In this document: one piece after another, positions 42,769-50,693 of the stretch
Numbering within the stretch: the stretch's first letter is position 1
Layout of the letters: the number at the start of each line of letters is the position of its first letter
From: CAVQRB01 sp963715055
Lineage (GTDB): Bacteria > Pseudomonadota > Alphaproteobacteria > Rhodobacterales > Rhodobacteraceae
Length of the DNA stretch: 64,000 nt
Assembly: GCA_963715055.1 (NCBI GenBank)
Contig: CAVQRB010000006.1
Span: 310,001-374,000 of the forward strand
Reading direction: 5' to 3'
Program-made: the position numbers and the translations under genes
The notes under the pieces: generated by a model
Told to the model about the DNA's origin: nothing
Databases searched by the model: none
Seen by the model: only the letters and a program-made list of their open reading frames with translations

Positions 42769-43665
42769 GTGCAACCGATTTCTGGTGCCGTGCGACTTGT
42801 CCTGGTGGCGGGTATTTCCTTTGCGTGCTTTCTTGCCGGCTCTTTTTGCCCGCGCGCGGCTCAGGCTTCCGAAGTGACCCCGGAGGTGGACAGTGCGAAC
42901 CGTATCAACTACGCCGGACGCCAACGTATGCTGACCCAGCAGATCGCGCGCAACGCCTGTTTCGTCATGGCGGGCATCGACCCAGATCGATATGAAGGCA
43001 AGACCGAAACAGCGGCCCTACAGTTCGAGACGAGCCTGATCGGATTGCGTGCTGGCGATGCGAATCTCGGCCTGTTGCCGGAACAGGATCAAGGGGTATT
43101 GGAGAGCCTCGCGGCGGTCGAAGGCCTTTGGACCACGTTCGGGCCCGCGGCCCGGCAGATTGCCGCAGGCGATCTGCATTCCGTCCCGATGCGGCAGATG
43201 ATCGAACTCAATATGATCACTCTGGCGCGCATCAGCGAGACCTTGCAACGGATCGTTTCACTGCACGGCAGGCAAGCCGTTGATAAGGACCTGGCCCGCA
43301 CCGTCGAACTCGCAGGTCGTCAACGCATGTTGTCCCAGAAAGCCTCCAAGGAAGCGTGTTTTTTCAAACTGGGCCTGACCTTCGCCATCGACGAGGCGAC
43401 GATGGAGGAAACTTTCGACGCTTTCGAGAGCGCGATGGCGCAACTGATCAACGGCGACGCGGCGCAGGGCATTCTCGCGCCGCCGACGCTTCAGATCAGA
43501 AGACAGCTCGAACGGACCGAAAAGGTCTGGCGCGAGTTTTCTTCCCTTGTTCGCCAGATCAACGGGACCGAAGGCCTCTCCCCTGGGGACAATATCAAGC
43601 TGGCCAACCTCAGCGATCAGGTCCTGTCGGAAATGGATCTCGCTGTGCTCATGTACACGCAGTAG
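42769..43665 (+). CDS. Exported PilJ-N-like protein with two ligand-sensing repeats
   Basis: A 298-residue protein with an N-terminal signal sequence (hydrophobic residues 7-30, then ARAAQA). It has two copies of the PilJ N-terminal/nitrate-sensor-like module: INYAGRQRMLTQQIARNACF (residues 46-65) and VELAGRQRMLSQKASKEACF (about 183-202). The Gln-Arg-Met-Leu motif is where the NarX/NarQ and PilJ-N families bind small ligands in a helical bundle. There is no kinase, methyl-accepting or membrane output part, so it may be a periplasmic binding or sensing partner. The start is GTG 42769 with AAAGGAG 6 nt upstream. Confidence 0.72.
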   Translation: MQPISGAVRLVLVAGISFACFLAGSFCPRAAQASEVTPEVDSANRINYAGRQRMLTQQIARNACFVMAGIDPDRYEGKTETAALQFETSLIGLRAGDANLGLLPEQDQGVLESLAAVEGLWTTFGPAARQIAAGDLHSVPMRQMIELNMITLARISETLQRIVSLHGRQAVDKDLARTVELAGRQRMLSQKASKEACFFKLGLTFAIDEATMEETFDAFESAMAQLINGDAAQGILAPPTLQIRRQLERTEKVWREFSSLVRQINGTEGLSPGDNIKLANLSDQVLSEMDLAVLMYTQ

Positions 43666-43805
43666 CTCGCGCGCGGCGCAGCGATCCGACCTTGAGGTTT
43701 GGCTGATGCTTGCGCGGGCACTTGCACCTTGGAGAGGACGCACATAGAAGGGCTCAAATTTTTTGCCCGCGTCAGAAATGGCGCGCCTTAGCCCATGGAG
43801 CACAC

Positions 43806-45137
43806 ATGCAGGTCACCGAGACGCTGAACGAAGGTCTGAAACGCGGCTACGCCATCAAGGTCACCGCCGCCGAACTCGAAGCGAAGGTCAACGAGAAGCT
43901 GGCCGAGGCGCAACCCGGCGTGGAGATGAAGGGCTTCCGGAAGGGCAAGGTCCCGATGTCGCTCCTCAAGAAGCAGTTTGGCCAGCGTGTGATGGGCGAG
44001 GCCATGCAAGAGAGCATCGATGGCGCGATGAGCGAGCATTTCCAGGCCTCGGGCGACCGCCCTGCGATGCAGCCGGAAGTCAAGATGACGAATGAGGACT
44101 GGAAAGAAGGCGACGATGTCGAGGTCTCCATGTCCTATGAGGCGCTGCCGGAGATACCGGAAGTGGATTTCTCGACCGTCAAGCTCGAGCGCCTCGTGGT
44201 GAAGGCCGCAGACGCCGACATCGACGAAGCGCTCTCGAACCTCGCCGGCACGGCGCAGGATTTCAAGGACCGCAAGAAGGGCGCCAAGGCCAAGGATGGT
44301 GACCAGGTCGTGATGGACTTCGTTGGCAAGATCGACGGCGTCGCCTTCGATGGCGGCTCCGCCGAGGACTATCCGCTGGTGCTTGGGTCGAATTCCTTCA
44401 TCCCGGGTTTCGAGGAGCAACTGGTCGGCGTAAAAGCCGGCGAGGAGAAGGCGGTGACCGTCTCCTTCCCGGAAAACTATCAGGCCGAGAACCTCGCCGG
44501 GAAAGAAGCTGTGTTCGACTGCACCATCAAGGAGGTCAAGGAGCCGGTCTCGGCGGAGATCAACGATGATCTGGCCAAGAAATTCGGTGCCGACGATCTC
44601 GCCGCGCTGAAAACCCAGATCGGGGAGCGCCTTGAGGCCGAATATACCGGAGCGGCACGCGCCGTTCTCAAGCGCCGGCTTCTGGATGCGCTGGATGGTC
44701 TGGTCAGTTTCGACCTGCCGCCCTCGCTCGTGGACGCCGAAGCGGGGCAGATCGCGCATCAGCTCTGGCATGAGGAAAACCCGGACGTGCAGGGGCATGA
44801 TCATCCCGAGATCGAAACCACCGACGAGCATCGCAAGCTGGCGACCCGCCGCGTGCGACTGGGTCTGCTGCTGGCCGAGATCGGTCAGAAGGCCAAAATC
44901 CAGGTGACGGATGCGGAAATGAGCCAGGCCATCATGGCGCAGGCTCGGCAGTACCCGGGTCAGGAGCGTCAGTTTTTCGAATTCGTTCAGAAAAACGCCC
45001 AGATGCAACAGCAGATGCGTGCACCGCTCTTCGAAGACAAGGTGGTGGATCACATCGTCTCTCTTGCGGCTGTAAAGGATAAAACGGTCGCCAAGGACGC
45101 TCTTCAGAAAGCCGTCGAAGCGCTCGAAGACGAATAA
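43806..45137 (+). CDS. tig: Trigger factor (ribosome-associated chaperone, PPIase)
   Basis: This protein binds ribosomes at L23 and folds nascent chains. It has 443 residues with the ribosome-binding signature PGVEMKGFRKGKVPMSLLKK in the N-domain, the FKBP-type prolyl isomerase domain (about 155-245, GDQVVMDFVGKIDGVAFDGG and FIPGFEEQLVGVKAGEEK) and a helical C-domain. ATG 43806 begins MQVTETLNEGLKRGY, the normal start; the frame also extends to 43710 without support. An intrinsic terminator follows 28 bases after the stop. Confidence 0.97.
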   Translation: MQVTETLNEGLKRGYAIKVTAAELEAKVNEKLAEAQPGVEMKGFRKGKVPMSLLKKQFGQRVMGEAMQESIDGAMSEHFQASGDRPAMQPEVKMTNEDWKEGDDVEVSMSYEALPEIPEVDFSTVKLERLVVKAADADIDEALSNLAGTAQDFKDRKKGAKAKDGDQVVMDFVGKIDGVAFDGGSAEDYPLVLGSNSFIPGFEEQLVGVKAGEEKAVTVSFPENYQAENLAGKEAVFDCTIKEVKEPVSAEINDDLAKKFGADDLAALKTQIGERLEAEYTGAARAVLKRRLLDALDGLVSFDLPPSLVDAEAGQIAHQLWHEENPDVQGHDHPEIETTDEHRKLATRRVRLGLLLAEIGQKAKIQVTDAEMSQAIMAQARQYPGQERQFFEFVQKNAQMQQQMRAPLFEDKVVDHIVSLAAVKDKTVAKDALQKAVEALEDE

Positions 45138-45165
45138 TCCAGCCGCACCAAAAATCTAAAATGGG

Positions 45166-45199
45166 ATCCGGGCCGTTGCGAGACGACCCGGATTTTTTT
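45166..45199 (+). terminator. tig terminator
   Basis: Arms ATCCGGG (45166-45172) and CCCGGAT (45187-45193), with an inner CGT/ACG pairing in the loop, are followed by a run of seven T. Confidence 0.88.
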
Positions 45200-45275
45200 C
45201 TGTCCGCGATAATCCCGCGATATCGATTTTGCCGAATCTGCTAATGGAAGCGCAACGTGAAATGGTGAGCAAAAT

Positions 45276-45964
45276 ATGTTCAAGAAGATGTTGGCTGGAG
45301 GTTTCGGCGCTTTCTGGCTTGTTTTCGGTGGATGTGGCAGCGCTGTTCTCGCGGCGGCGGCCCCCGAGGTCGGCATTGGCTGGCTCGGTGTCAGCCTGGC
45401 ATTCGGTCTCACGGTTCTGACGATGGCCTATACCGTCGGTCATATCTCCGGTGGTCATTTCACCCGGCAGTCTCTTTGGGTTTGATGTTGGGGGGCCGAT
45501 TTGAAGCAAGCAATCTTCTGCCCTATTGGGCGGCTCAAGTCATCGGTGCAATTCTGGCCGCCGGTGTTCTCTACCTCATCGCGTCGGGAGCGCCGGAGTT
45601 TGCGGGCGTCGGCGCTTTTGCTGCCAATGGTTACGCCGAGGCATCGCCGCAGGGATTTTAATTGACCTCCGTGCTGGTCGCGGAAATCGTGTTGACGGCG
45701 TTTTTTCTCATTATCATTCTGGGATCGACCTCCACGAAGGCACCGGCGGGCTTTGCGCCTCTGGCCATCGGACTGGGTCTGACCCTGATCCATCTCGTGT
45801 CGATCCCGGTGTCGAACACCTCTGTCAATCCTGCCCGCTCGACCGGAGTCGCACTTTTCGCCGAAGGTCCTGCCTTGTCGCAGCTGTGGGTCTTCTGGGT
45901 GGCCCCGATGATCGGCGCTGCTCTCGGAGTGATGGCGTGGAGAGCGATCGGTTCGGAGAACTGA
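45276..45964 (+). pseudogene. aqpZ: Aquaporin Z-like channel, inactivated
   Basis: A MIP-family water channel in two frames. MFKKMLAGGFGAFWLVFGGC starts at 45276 and reads to VGHISGGHF, where the NPA motif should follow. One missing A (near 45463) shifts the frame, and the next frame continues as PAVSLGLMLGGRFEASNLLP. The same frame meets an in-frame TAA at 45659-45661 (after SPQGF, where relatives have Ser) and then goes on as LTSVLVAEIVLTAFFLIIIL to the second NPA motif (SVNPARSTG) and ends at 45964. A frameshift plus an in-frame stop argue for real gene death rather than one sequencing slip. Confidence 0.85.
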
Positions 45965-46013
45965 ACGGGAAGCGCAAAGCGATCTGTCTATGTTGGCCTG
46001 GCTGGGCGCGGTT

Positions 46014-46649
46014 CTACCCTGCCAGACTGTCTGCCATTTCGTGATTCCGGTCGCGGTGCCCGGCCTCATCTGCCCGCACCACGACGATAACATCGCGCAG
46101 ACGCGCATCCGCCGGAAGTTTCCAATAGTCGATGGCGATCTGCGGTGCCGGGACGTTTTCGACGGACCCGGCGTCCACTTCGGCAAGATACTGGGTGTAG
46201 CTGATGACCGCTTCTTCCTCCAGATAGGCGACCACACGATGGGCGATCCTGGGCGCGAACAGGTAAAGCAGGAAGTAAAGGTTGAAGAATACGCCCTGGC
46301 CGAGAAGGATCAGATAGCGCTCCAGCCGTGACGGTTCCGCCACCTTGATGAAGGTCATCAGGTGCATGCGTTCGTTCTCGGCTTCATCGAGCAATTCGCG
46401 CACCCACCCCTCATCATCGCGAATGGTGCGCAGTGCCTTGAGGTGCTGGAGCATCCCGCCGACCATGCCCGGTACCGCAGCAACGGTCTCCAGCACCACG
46501 GCCCGGTGTCCATAGCGTTTCGCAAAGAACTTGTCCGCGAAGACGCGCATGGATTTCACGAGCCGCAGCGCAAACCGGTCGCGGAAATCTTTCGGCGGCG
46601 TGTGATGCGCAAGTGCGTCAGCGTCTTCGGGGGGCATCTGGTCGAACAT
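46014..46649 (-). CDS. aox: Alternative oxidase (ubiquinol oxidase)
   Basis: A di-iron ubiquinol oxidase that reduces oxygen to water without pumping protons. The family motifs are all present in the 211-residue protein: LETVAAVPGMVGGMLQHL with Glu54, ENERMHLMTF with Glu93 and His96, YLEEEAVISYT around 142-152, and RADEAGHRD with Glu195 and His198. These give the four Glu and two His iron ligands. There is no targeting sequence, as expected in bacteria; the protein should sit on the cytoplasmic membrane face. It stands alone, converging with the dead aquaporin gene. It would offer a cyanide- and nitric-oxide-tolerant overflow for electrons. Confidence 0.92.
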   Translation of the reverse strand: MFDQMPPEDADALAHHTPPKDFRDRFALRLVKSMRVFADKFFAKRYGHRAVVLETVAAVPGMVGGMLQHLKALRTIRDDEGWVRELLDEAENERMHLMTFIKVAEPSRLERYLILLGQGVFFNLYFLLYLFAPRIAHRVVAYLEEEAVISYTQYLAEVDAGSVENVPAPQIAIDYWKLPADARLRDVIVVVRADEAGHRDRNHEMADSLAG

Positions 46650-46776
46650 CGGTCTCTCCTCTTCTTACGGGCAAGATGAGGATGGAAGTCATCCGGACAA
46701 GGGCTTGCGTCAAAATGCGCAGGCATTGGTTGCGCGTGTTCGATCCTGAATATCCTCGTCGGCGGCAAGCGCCTGT

Positions 46777-47343
46777 TCAATAGTCCGATCGTTCTTCGAG
46801 ATCACGCAGGCTGTATCGTGATCTGATCGGCTCGAACTCCGGATCGCTGTAGCCGGGATCGGTGAACAAGCAGTTCGGGCCGCAGACCAGACGCGCGTTC
46901 CTTGTCTCGGCGTTGATGTACCACATGCGCCCTCCCGGCGTGGCAATGTAGCCGTCAACGCCTTCGAGAATATCGGTCGCCATGTCTTCGTAGGACGGAA
47001 GCTCGCTGTCGAATTCCTCCGAGAAGGCGCCGTGACTGTGATAGGAGGCAAGCACCTGAAAGTCGCCTCGCGGGCTGCTGGGGCGGCAGGTGCTCTCGCG
47101 ACCGCGCGTTGGTTCCGTCGAAACAAACCGTCCGAAACTGTCGACGCCGATATAGCCGCAGAACTCGCGGTTCTGGTCGAATGACTGCTCCTGGATACTG
47201 TTCAACGTAGCGCGCGCATAGTCGAGCTCCGGCAGATTTTGGACCTGGTGACGCGGCGGAACTACTGCAGTCGCGGGATCTTCCCCGCACCCTGCCAGCC
47301 ACAGGATGCAAGTCAGTGAAATCAGGAAAGACATCCGGTTCAT
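46777..47343 (-). CDS. DUF4329 lipoprotein
   Basis: A 188-residue lipoprotein: the signal peptide ends in a lipobox (LWLAGC, Cys19). The body carries the DUF4329 pattern REFCGYIGVDSFGRFVSTEP and a DFQVLASYHSHGAFSEEFDS segment with ELPSYED. The SYHSHG...D arrangement recalls JAMM metalloprotease-like folds. DUF4329 is often found in secreted or toxin-linked proteins, but the role of stand-alone lipoproteins is unknown. Four other Cys residues could form disulfides in the periplasm. No neighbour explains its function. Confidence 0.68.
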   Translation of the reverse strand: MNRMSFLISLTCILWLAGCGEDPATAVVPPRHQVQNLPELDYARATLNSIQEQSFDQNREFCGYIGVDSFGRFVSTEPTRGRESTCRPSSPRGDFQVLASYHSHGAFSEEFDSELPSYEDMATDILEGVDGYIATPGGRMWYINAETRNARLVCGPNCLFTDPGYSDPEFEPIRSRYSLRDLEERSDY

Positions 47344-47840
47344 GTCACACCTTCCGCTTGAGCTCGAAGGGGAAGGCTAGCATGGAAAAGTTCGGATTGG
47401 ACTACCAGGATTTGAGAAAGGAGGCCGGTTGACGGATGGTTTTCGGCAGACTTGCATCGTGTTCAATAGGCAATCGGATTTGAAAAGCGGTGATAGGCAC
47501 ATGCATTGGACCGCCCGAAGTGGCGTTGGGAGGGCCGGGCGCCCTGCTGGCGATGGTTCGCGGCGCCGCGGTGCTCTTTGCCCATATTGTCATTCATTTC
47601 TTCAGATGGCTTGCGCAAGGCGTTGATCCCGAACTCAATGATCGCGGCAGCCATTTTTAGGCGAGCCGAGCATGGCTGTTAAAGTCGAGGGTGTCCTGTT
47701 CGCCAGCCAAGAGGCGTCGAGCAGGAGACCATGCTCTTGCTCGATCTTAAAACTCGAATGGACGCCTTGTGCCATCATGCAAGACCGTCTGCCTGAGGGC
47801 ATGTTCCAACGCGAAAATGCTACCAAAATGCGATGGGCAT
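47344..47840. other. Gene-poor stretch, possible small remnant
   Basis: No gene I can support lies in these roughly 500 bases. One forward frame from GTG 47490 to TAG 47660 would give a 56-residue hydrophobic peptide (GGPGALLAMVRGAAVLFAHI inside, ending GVDPELNDRGSHF). It looks more protein-like than chance but lacks a ribosome site and relatives I recognise. It may be a decayed membrane-protein or mobile-element fragment. Confidence 0.3.
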
Positions 47841-47843
47841 AAA

Positions 47844-47870
47844 AAAGGCCGGGCGCAGTGCGTCCGGCCT
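47844..47870 (-). terminator. rplI terminator
   Basis: Arms AGGCCGG (47846-47852) and CCGGCCT (47864-47870) with an 11-base loop are followed on the minus strand by a run of six T. It lies about 20 bases past the rplI stop. Confidence 0.85.
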
Positions 47871-47891
47871 CTTCGTTGCTGATGGGCTCGC

Positions 47892-48521
47892 TCAGGCCTT
47901 GTCGGCGGCGTCTTGCGCGTCGTCGTCATCGCGGCGCATGGAAGTTGCCAGATCTTCGTCATCGGTGGCTGCGGCCCCGATGTCTTCGAAGAGTTCCGCG
48001 ATCTCGAAATCGGCGGCGGCTTCTTCTTCCGCAGCCAGTTCCTGTATCGACTTGCCGGCGGCCTGAAGTTCGGCTTCTTCTGCCGAGCGGGCCACGTTGA
48101 GCTTGATGATCACGTCCACTTCGGGGTGCAGCACGACCTGCACGTCGTGAATGCCCAACTCCTTGATCGGTTGCAGAAAGACCTGCTTGCGATCCACAGA
48201 GAAACCGGCGTCCGTCGCGGCCTGTGCGGCGTCGCGGGTGGTGACGGAGCCATAGAGCGCGCCGCCATCGGAAGCGGAGCGAATGACCACGAATTGCTGG
48301 CCGTCGAGTTTGGCGGCGAGTGCTTCCGCTTCTTTCTTGGTCTCGAGGTTGCGTGCTTCAAGCTGCGCCTTTTGCGTCTCGAAAGCCGCGATATTGGCCT
48401 TGGAAGCAGAGAGCGCCTTGCCTTGCGGCAGCAGGTAGTTGCGGGCGTAGCCGGGTTTCACATCGACCACTTCGCCCATCTGGCCAAGCTTGGCGACACG
48501 TTCCAGAAGGATAACTTGCAT
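47892..48521 (-). CDS. rplI: 50S ribosomal protein L9
   Basis: It binds 23S rRNA and projects from the L1 side of the large subunit. The N-domain MQVILLERVAKLGQMGEVVD, then VKPGYARNYLLPQGKA, is followed by a long helix and the C-domain. The product is 209 residues, longer than the E. coli protein (149) through an acidic C-terminal tail, as in many Rhodobacterales. It is the third gene of rpsF-rpsR-rplI. Confidence 0.97.
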   Translation of the reverse strand: MQVILLERVAKLGQMGEVVDVKPGYARNYLLPQGKALSASKANIAAFETQKAQLEARNLETKKEAEALAAKLDGQQFVVIRSASDGGALYGSVTTRDAAQAATDAGFSVDRKQVFLQPIKELGIHDVQVVLHPEVDVIIKLNVARSAEEAELQAAGKSIQELAAEEEAAADFEIAELFEDIGAAATDDEDLATSMRRDDDDAQDAADKA

Positions 48522-48532
48522 GGTGTTTCTCC

Positions 48533-48760
48533 TTACTTCACGGCGTAGGGCAGCAGCGCGAGGAAGCGGGCGCGTTTGATGGCCCGGGCCAGCTCGCGTT
48601 GCTTCTTGGCGGAGACTGCGGTGATGCGGGACGGAACGATCTTGCCACGCTCGGAAATGTAGCGCTGCAGCAGACGTGTATCCTTGTAGTCGATCGCGGG
48701 CGCGTCGTCACCAGAGAAGGGGCAAACCTTGCGGCGACGGAAAAATGGTTTGGTAGCCAT
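48533..48760 (-). CDS. rpsR: 30S ribosomal protein S18
   Basis: A small subunit protein that pairs with S6 on the platform. The 75-residue protein has PFFRRRKVCPFSG and DYKDTRLLQRYISERGKIVP, then SRITAVSAKKQRELARAIKR. It lies between rpsF and rplI. The single Cys in KVCPFSG is retained. Confidence 0.97.
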   Translation of the reverse strand: MATKPFFRRRKVCPFSGDDAPAIDYKDTRLLQRYISERGKIVPSRITAVSAKKQRELARAIKRARFLALLPYAVK

Positions 48761-48786
48761 TGTCTATGTCCTTTTCTTCAAGCTGA

Positions 48787-49149
48787 TCAACGGCGCTCGC
48801 GGCGTTCGCCACGGTCGCTGCGTTCGTCGCGTTTCTGCATCTGAACGGAGGGCAGTTCGGCGTGGTCGTCGACCTTGATGGTCAGCACACGCATCACGTC
48901 GTCATGCAGGCGCATCAGGCGTTCCATTTCCTGCACGGCGGTCGCGGGGGCGTCCGAGCGCAGGAAGGCATAGTGGCCCTTGCGGTTCTTGTTGATCTTG
49001 TAGGCCATCGTCTTGACGCCCCAGTACTCGTGGTCCACGAGCTTGCCGCCGTTATCCGACAGCACGGCACCAAAATGTTCGATCAGCCCTTCGGCTTGCG
49101 TGTTGGACAGGTCCTGACGCGCGATCATGACATGCTCATATAGGGGCAT
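48787..49149 (-). CDS. rpsF: 30S ribosomal protein S6
   Basis: The first gene of the rpsF-rpsR-rplI operon. The 120-residue product opens MPLYEHVMIARQDLSNTQAE and carries the KTMAYKINKNRKGHYAFLRS and MERLMRLHDDVMRVLTIKVD segments. The C-terminal tail is charged and repetitive (RDERSDRGERRERR). It binds S18 before joining 16S rRNA. Confidence 0.97.
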   Translation of the reverse strand: MPLYEHVMIARQDLSNTQAEGLIEHFGAVLSDNGGKLVDHEYWGVKTMAYKINKNRKGHYAFLRSDAPATAVQEMERLMRLHDDVMRVLTIKVDDHAELPSVQMQKRDERSDRGERRERR

Positions 49150-49420
49150 GTGTCTTCCTCATTTATATCAGGGCGCATTTCAAAGGTGGGGCAAGAGATC
49201 CTTTGCTGCCCCGCCACGAGAGACTGCGCGGTTAAGTCGTGATGCAAAGGAAGTGCTGCGTATACACGCTTTGGACGTCCGCGCAAGCCTTCGCGTGCAG
49301 GCTTTTGCGGGGCAGATGCCCTGATCCTCGCAAAATGGTCCCATGCTCGCCCAGTTGCCGTCTCAATTTGGACTTTTTTAACTCTTCTAGTGGATGTTAA
49401 CCAGCGTGAGGAACCAGATC

Positions 49421-49909
49421 ATGACCAGTGCAGCAGATCCGTCCGCCTTCAACTCGATAGCGCCGCAGGGCGCGCGCATGCTCGATGGCAGCCGCATGAT
49501 GATGCGGGGCTTTCAGGGAATCATCGGCTCAGCCCTTGTCCTTACAGCTCTTGGTCTGTGGTTCGCGCCGGGTGCGAGTTGGGAAAGCGATCTGATGCTG
49601 ATCAAGTTGCTCGCCTCTGCGGTGGCGGGGATGGCTGGCATCGCGTTCCTTCAGGGGTTCGCACGGCCCAACCTGCCGAGGGTCGAGATCGACACGATCC
49701 GCCATGAGATCCGACTGGTGCGCACCACCGGCAAGGACCGCTGGGTTCTGGATCGTTGCAAGTTCACCGACCTCAGCCGGGTGGTCAACTCGGGCACGCA
49801 TATCCAACTCTGGGGTAAGAACGATGCGCTGCTCGCCGAAGTGGCCGCAGCAGACCGGGTTTCCCACCGCAGTCTGGTCACTGCACTCAAGGTCGCCGGA
49901 AAGCTCTGA
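49421..49909 (+). CDS. Small membrane protein of unknown function
   Basis: A 162-residue protein starting at ATG 49421, with GAGGA upstream. Two membrane helices (about residues 29-49 and 58-78, GIIGSALVLTALGLWFAPGA and LLASAVAGMAGIAFLQGFAR) are followed by a soluble domain of about 75 residues containing PRVEIDTIRHEIRLVRTTGK and RVSHRSLVTALKVAG. The layout resembles bacterial PH-like membrane proteins (two helices, then a beta domain), but I do not recognise the family. It lies between rpsF (divergent) and a yceI gene on the same strand. Confidence 0.7.
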   Translation: MTSAADPSAFNSIAPQGARMLDGSRMMMRGFQGIIGSALVLTALGLWFAPGASWESDLMLIKLLASAVAGMAGIAFLQGFARPNLPRVEIDTIRHEIRLVRTTGKDRWVLDRCKFTDLSRVVNSGTHIQLWGKNDALLAEVAAADRVSHRSLVTALKVAGKL

Positions 49910-50048
49910 TCCCATCCGAGTGATACGGTCTTTTCACGCTGCGCGCTGTTCATCGGCGCGCAGTAACTGTTTGACGATCTGGAATTGCTTATGGCGGTCA
50001 CGGCCCCAATTTAGAATGGTGCAACCACAAACCCCGGAGATCATTCCA

Positions 50049-50621
50049 ATGAAATCACTCGCTCTTGCCGCCGCGCTTGTCGCCACCGCCAGCATGGCCA
50101 CCGCCGCTGCGGAGAAATACGTACTAGACGCCAGCCACAGCCAGGTTCTGTTCAGCTATAACCACCTCGGCTTTTCCACCACCTACGGCATGTTCTCGGG
50201 CTTTGAAGGCGAGATCATGTTCGATCAGGAGGACCCTTCGGCTTCTTCCGTGACGGTGTCCATGCCGGTCAAGAGCATGTTCACCGGCTGGGAAAAGCGC
50301 GAGGCGCATTTCATGAGCGACGATTTCTTCGGTGCTGAGGACAGTGACATGGTGACATTTACCTCGACTGGCATCGAAGTGACCGGTGAAAATACGGCAA
50401 AGATCACCGGTGATCTGACCATGAACGACGTGACCAAATCGGTCGTACTTGATGCCAAGCTGAACCAGGTGGGCGATCATCCGCAGGCCGGAAAGCCCTG
50501 GGCGGGCTTCGATGCGACGACGACGATCCTGCGCTCCGACTTCGATCTTGGCCTCTTCGCGCCCTTTGTGAGCGATGAAGTGGCGGTCACCATCTCGATC
50601 GAGGCGATGAAGGCGGATTGA
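50049..50621 (+). CDS. YceI family periplasmic protein
   Basis: A 190-residue exported lipocalin-like protein of the YceI family, which binds isoprenoid quinone-like lipids. The signal peptide is MKSLALAAALVATASMATAA. It has YVLDASHSQVLFSYNHLGFS, the EKREAHFMSDDFF motif, KITGDLTMNDVTKSVVLDAK and a late FDLGLFAPFVSDEVAVTISI. The gene converges with the cytochrome b561-YceI fusion, which carries a second YceI domain. The start ATG 50049 is clear from the signal peptide. Confidence 0.9.
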   Translation: MKSLALAAALVATASMATAAAEKYVLDASHSQVLFSYNHLGFSTTYGMFSGFEGEIMFDQEDPSASSVTVSMPVKSMFTGWEKREAHFMSDDFFGAEDSDMVTFTSTGIEVTGENTAKITGDLTMNDVTKSVVLDAKLNQVGDHPQAGKPWAGFDATTTILRSDFDLGLFAPFVSDEVAVTISIEAMKAD

Positions 50622-50644
50622 TCGGACGTCCCTGGAAACGAATA

Positions 50645-50673
50645 AGCCGCGCGATGTCAGCGCGGCTTTTTTT
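50645..50673 (+). terminator. Terminator after yceI
   Basis: Arms AGCCGCGC (50645-50652) and GCGCGGCT (50660-50667) with a 7-base loop are followed by a run of seven T. It separates the two converging YceI genes and can serve the forward one. Confidence 0.88.
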
Positions 50674-50693
50674 CATGTGCGGTAGTCTGCGCA

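Noticed and set aside
47490..47660. 56-codon hydrophobic small protein
   Set aside because: No ribosome site, GTG start only, and no recognised family. It is kept as a note in the gene-poor stretch and not as a gene.
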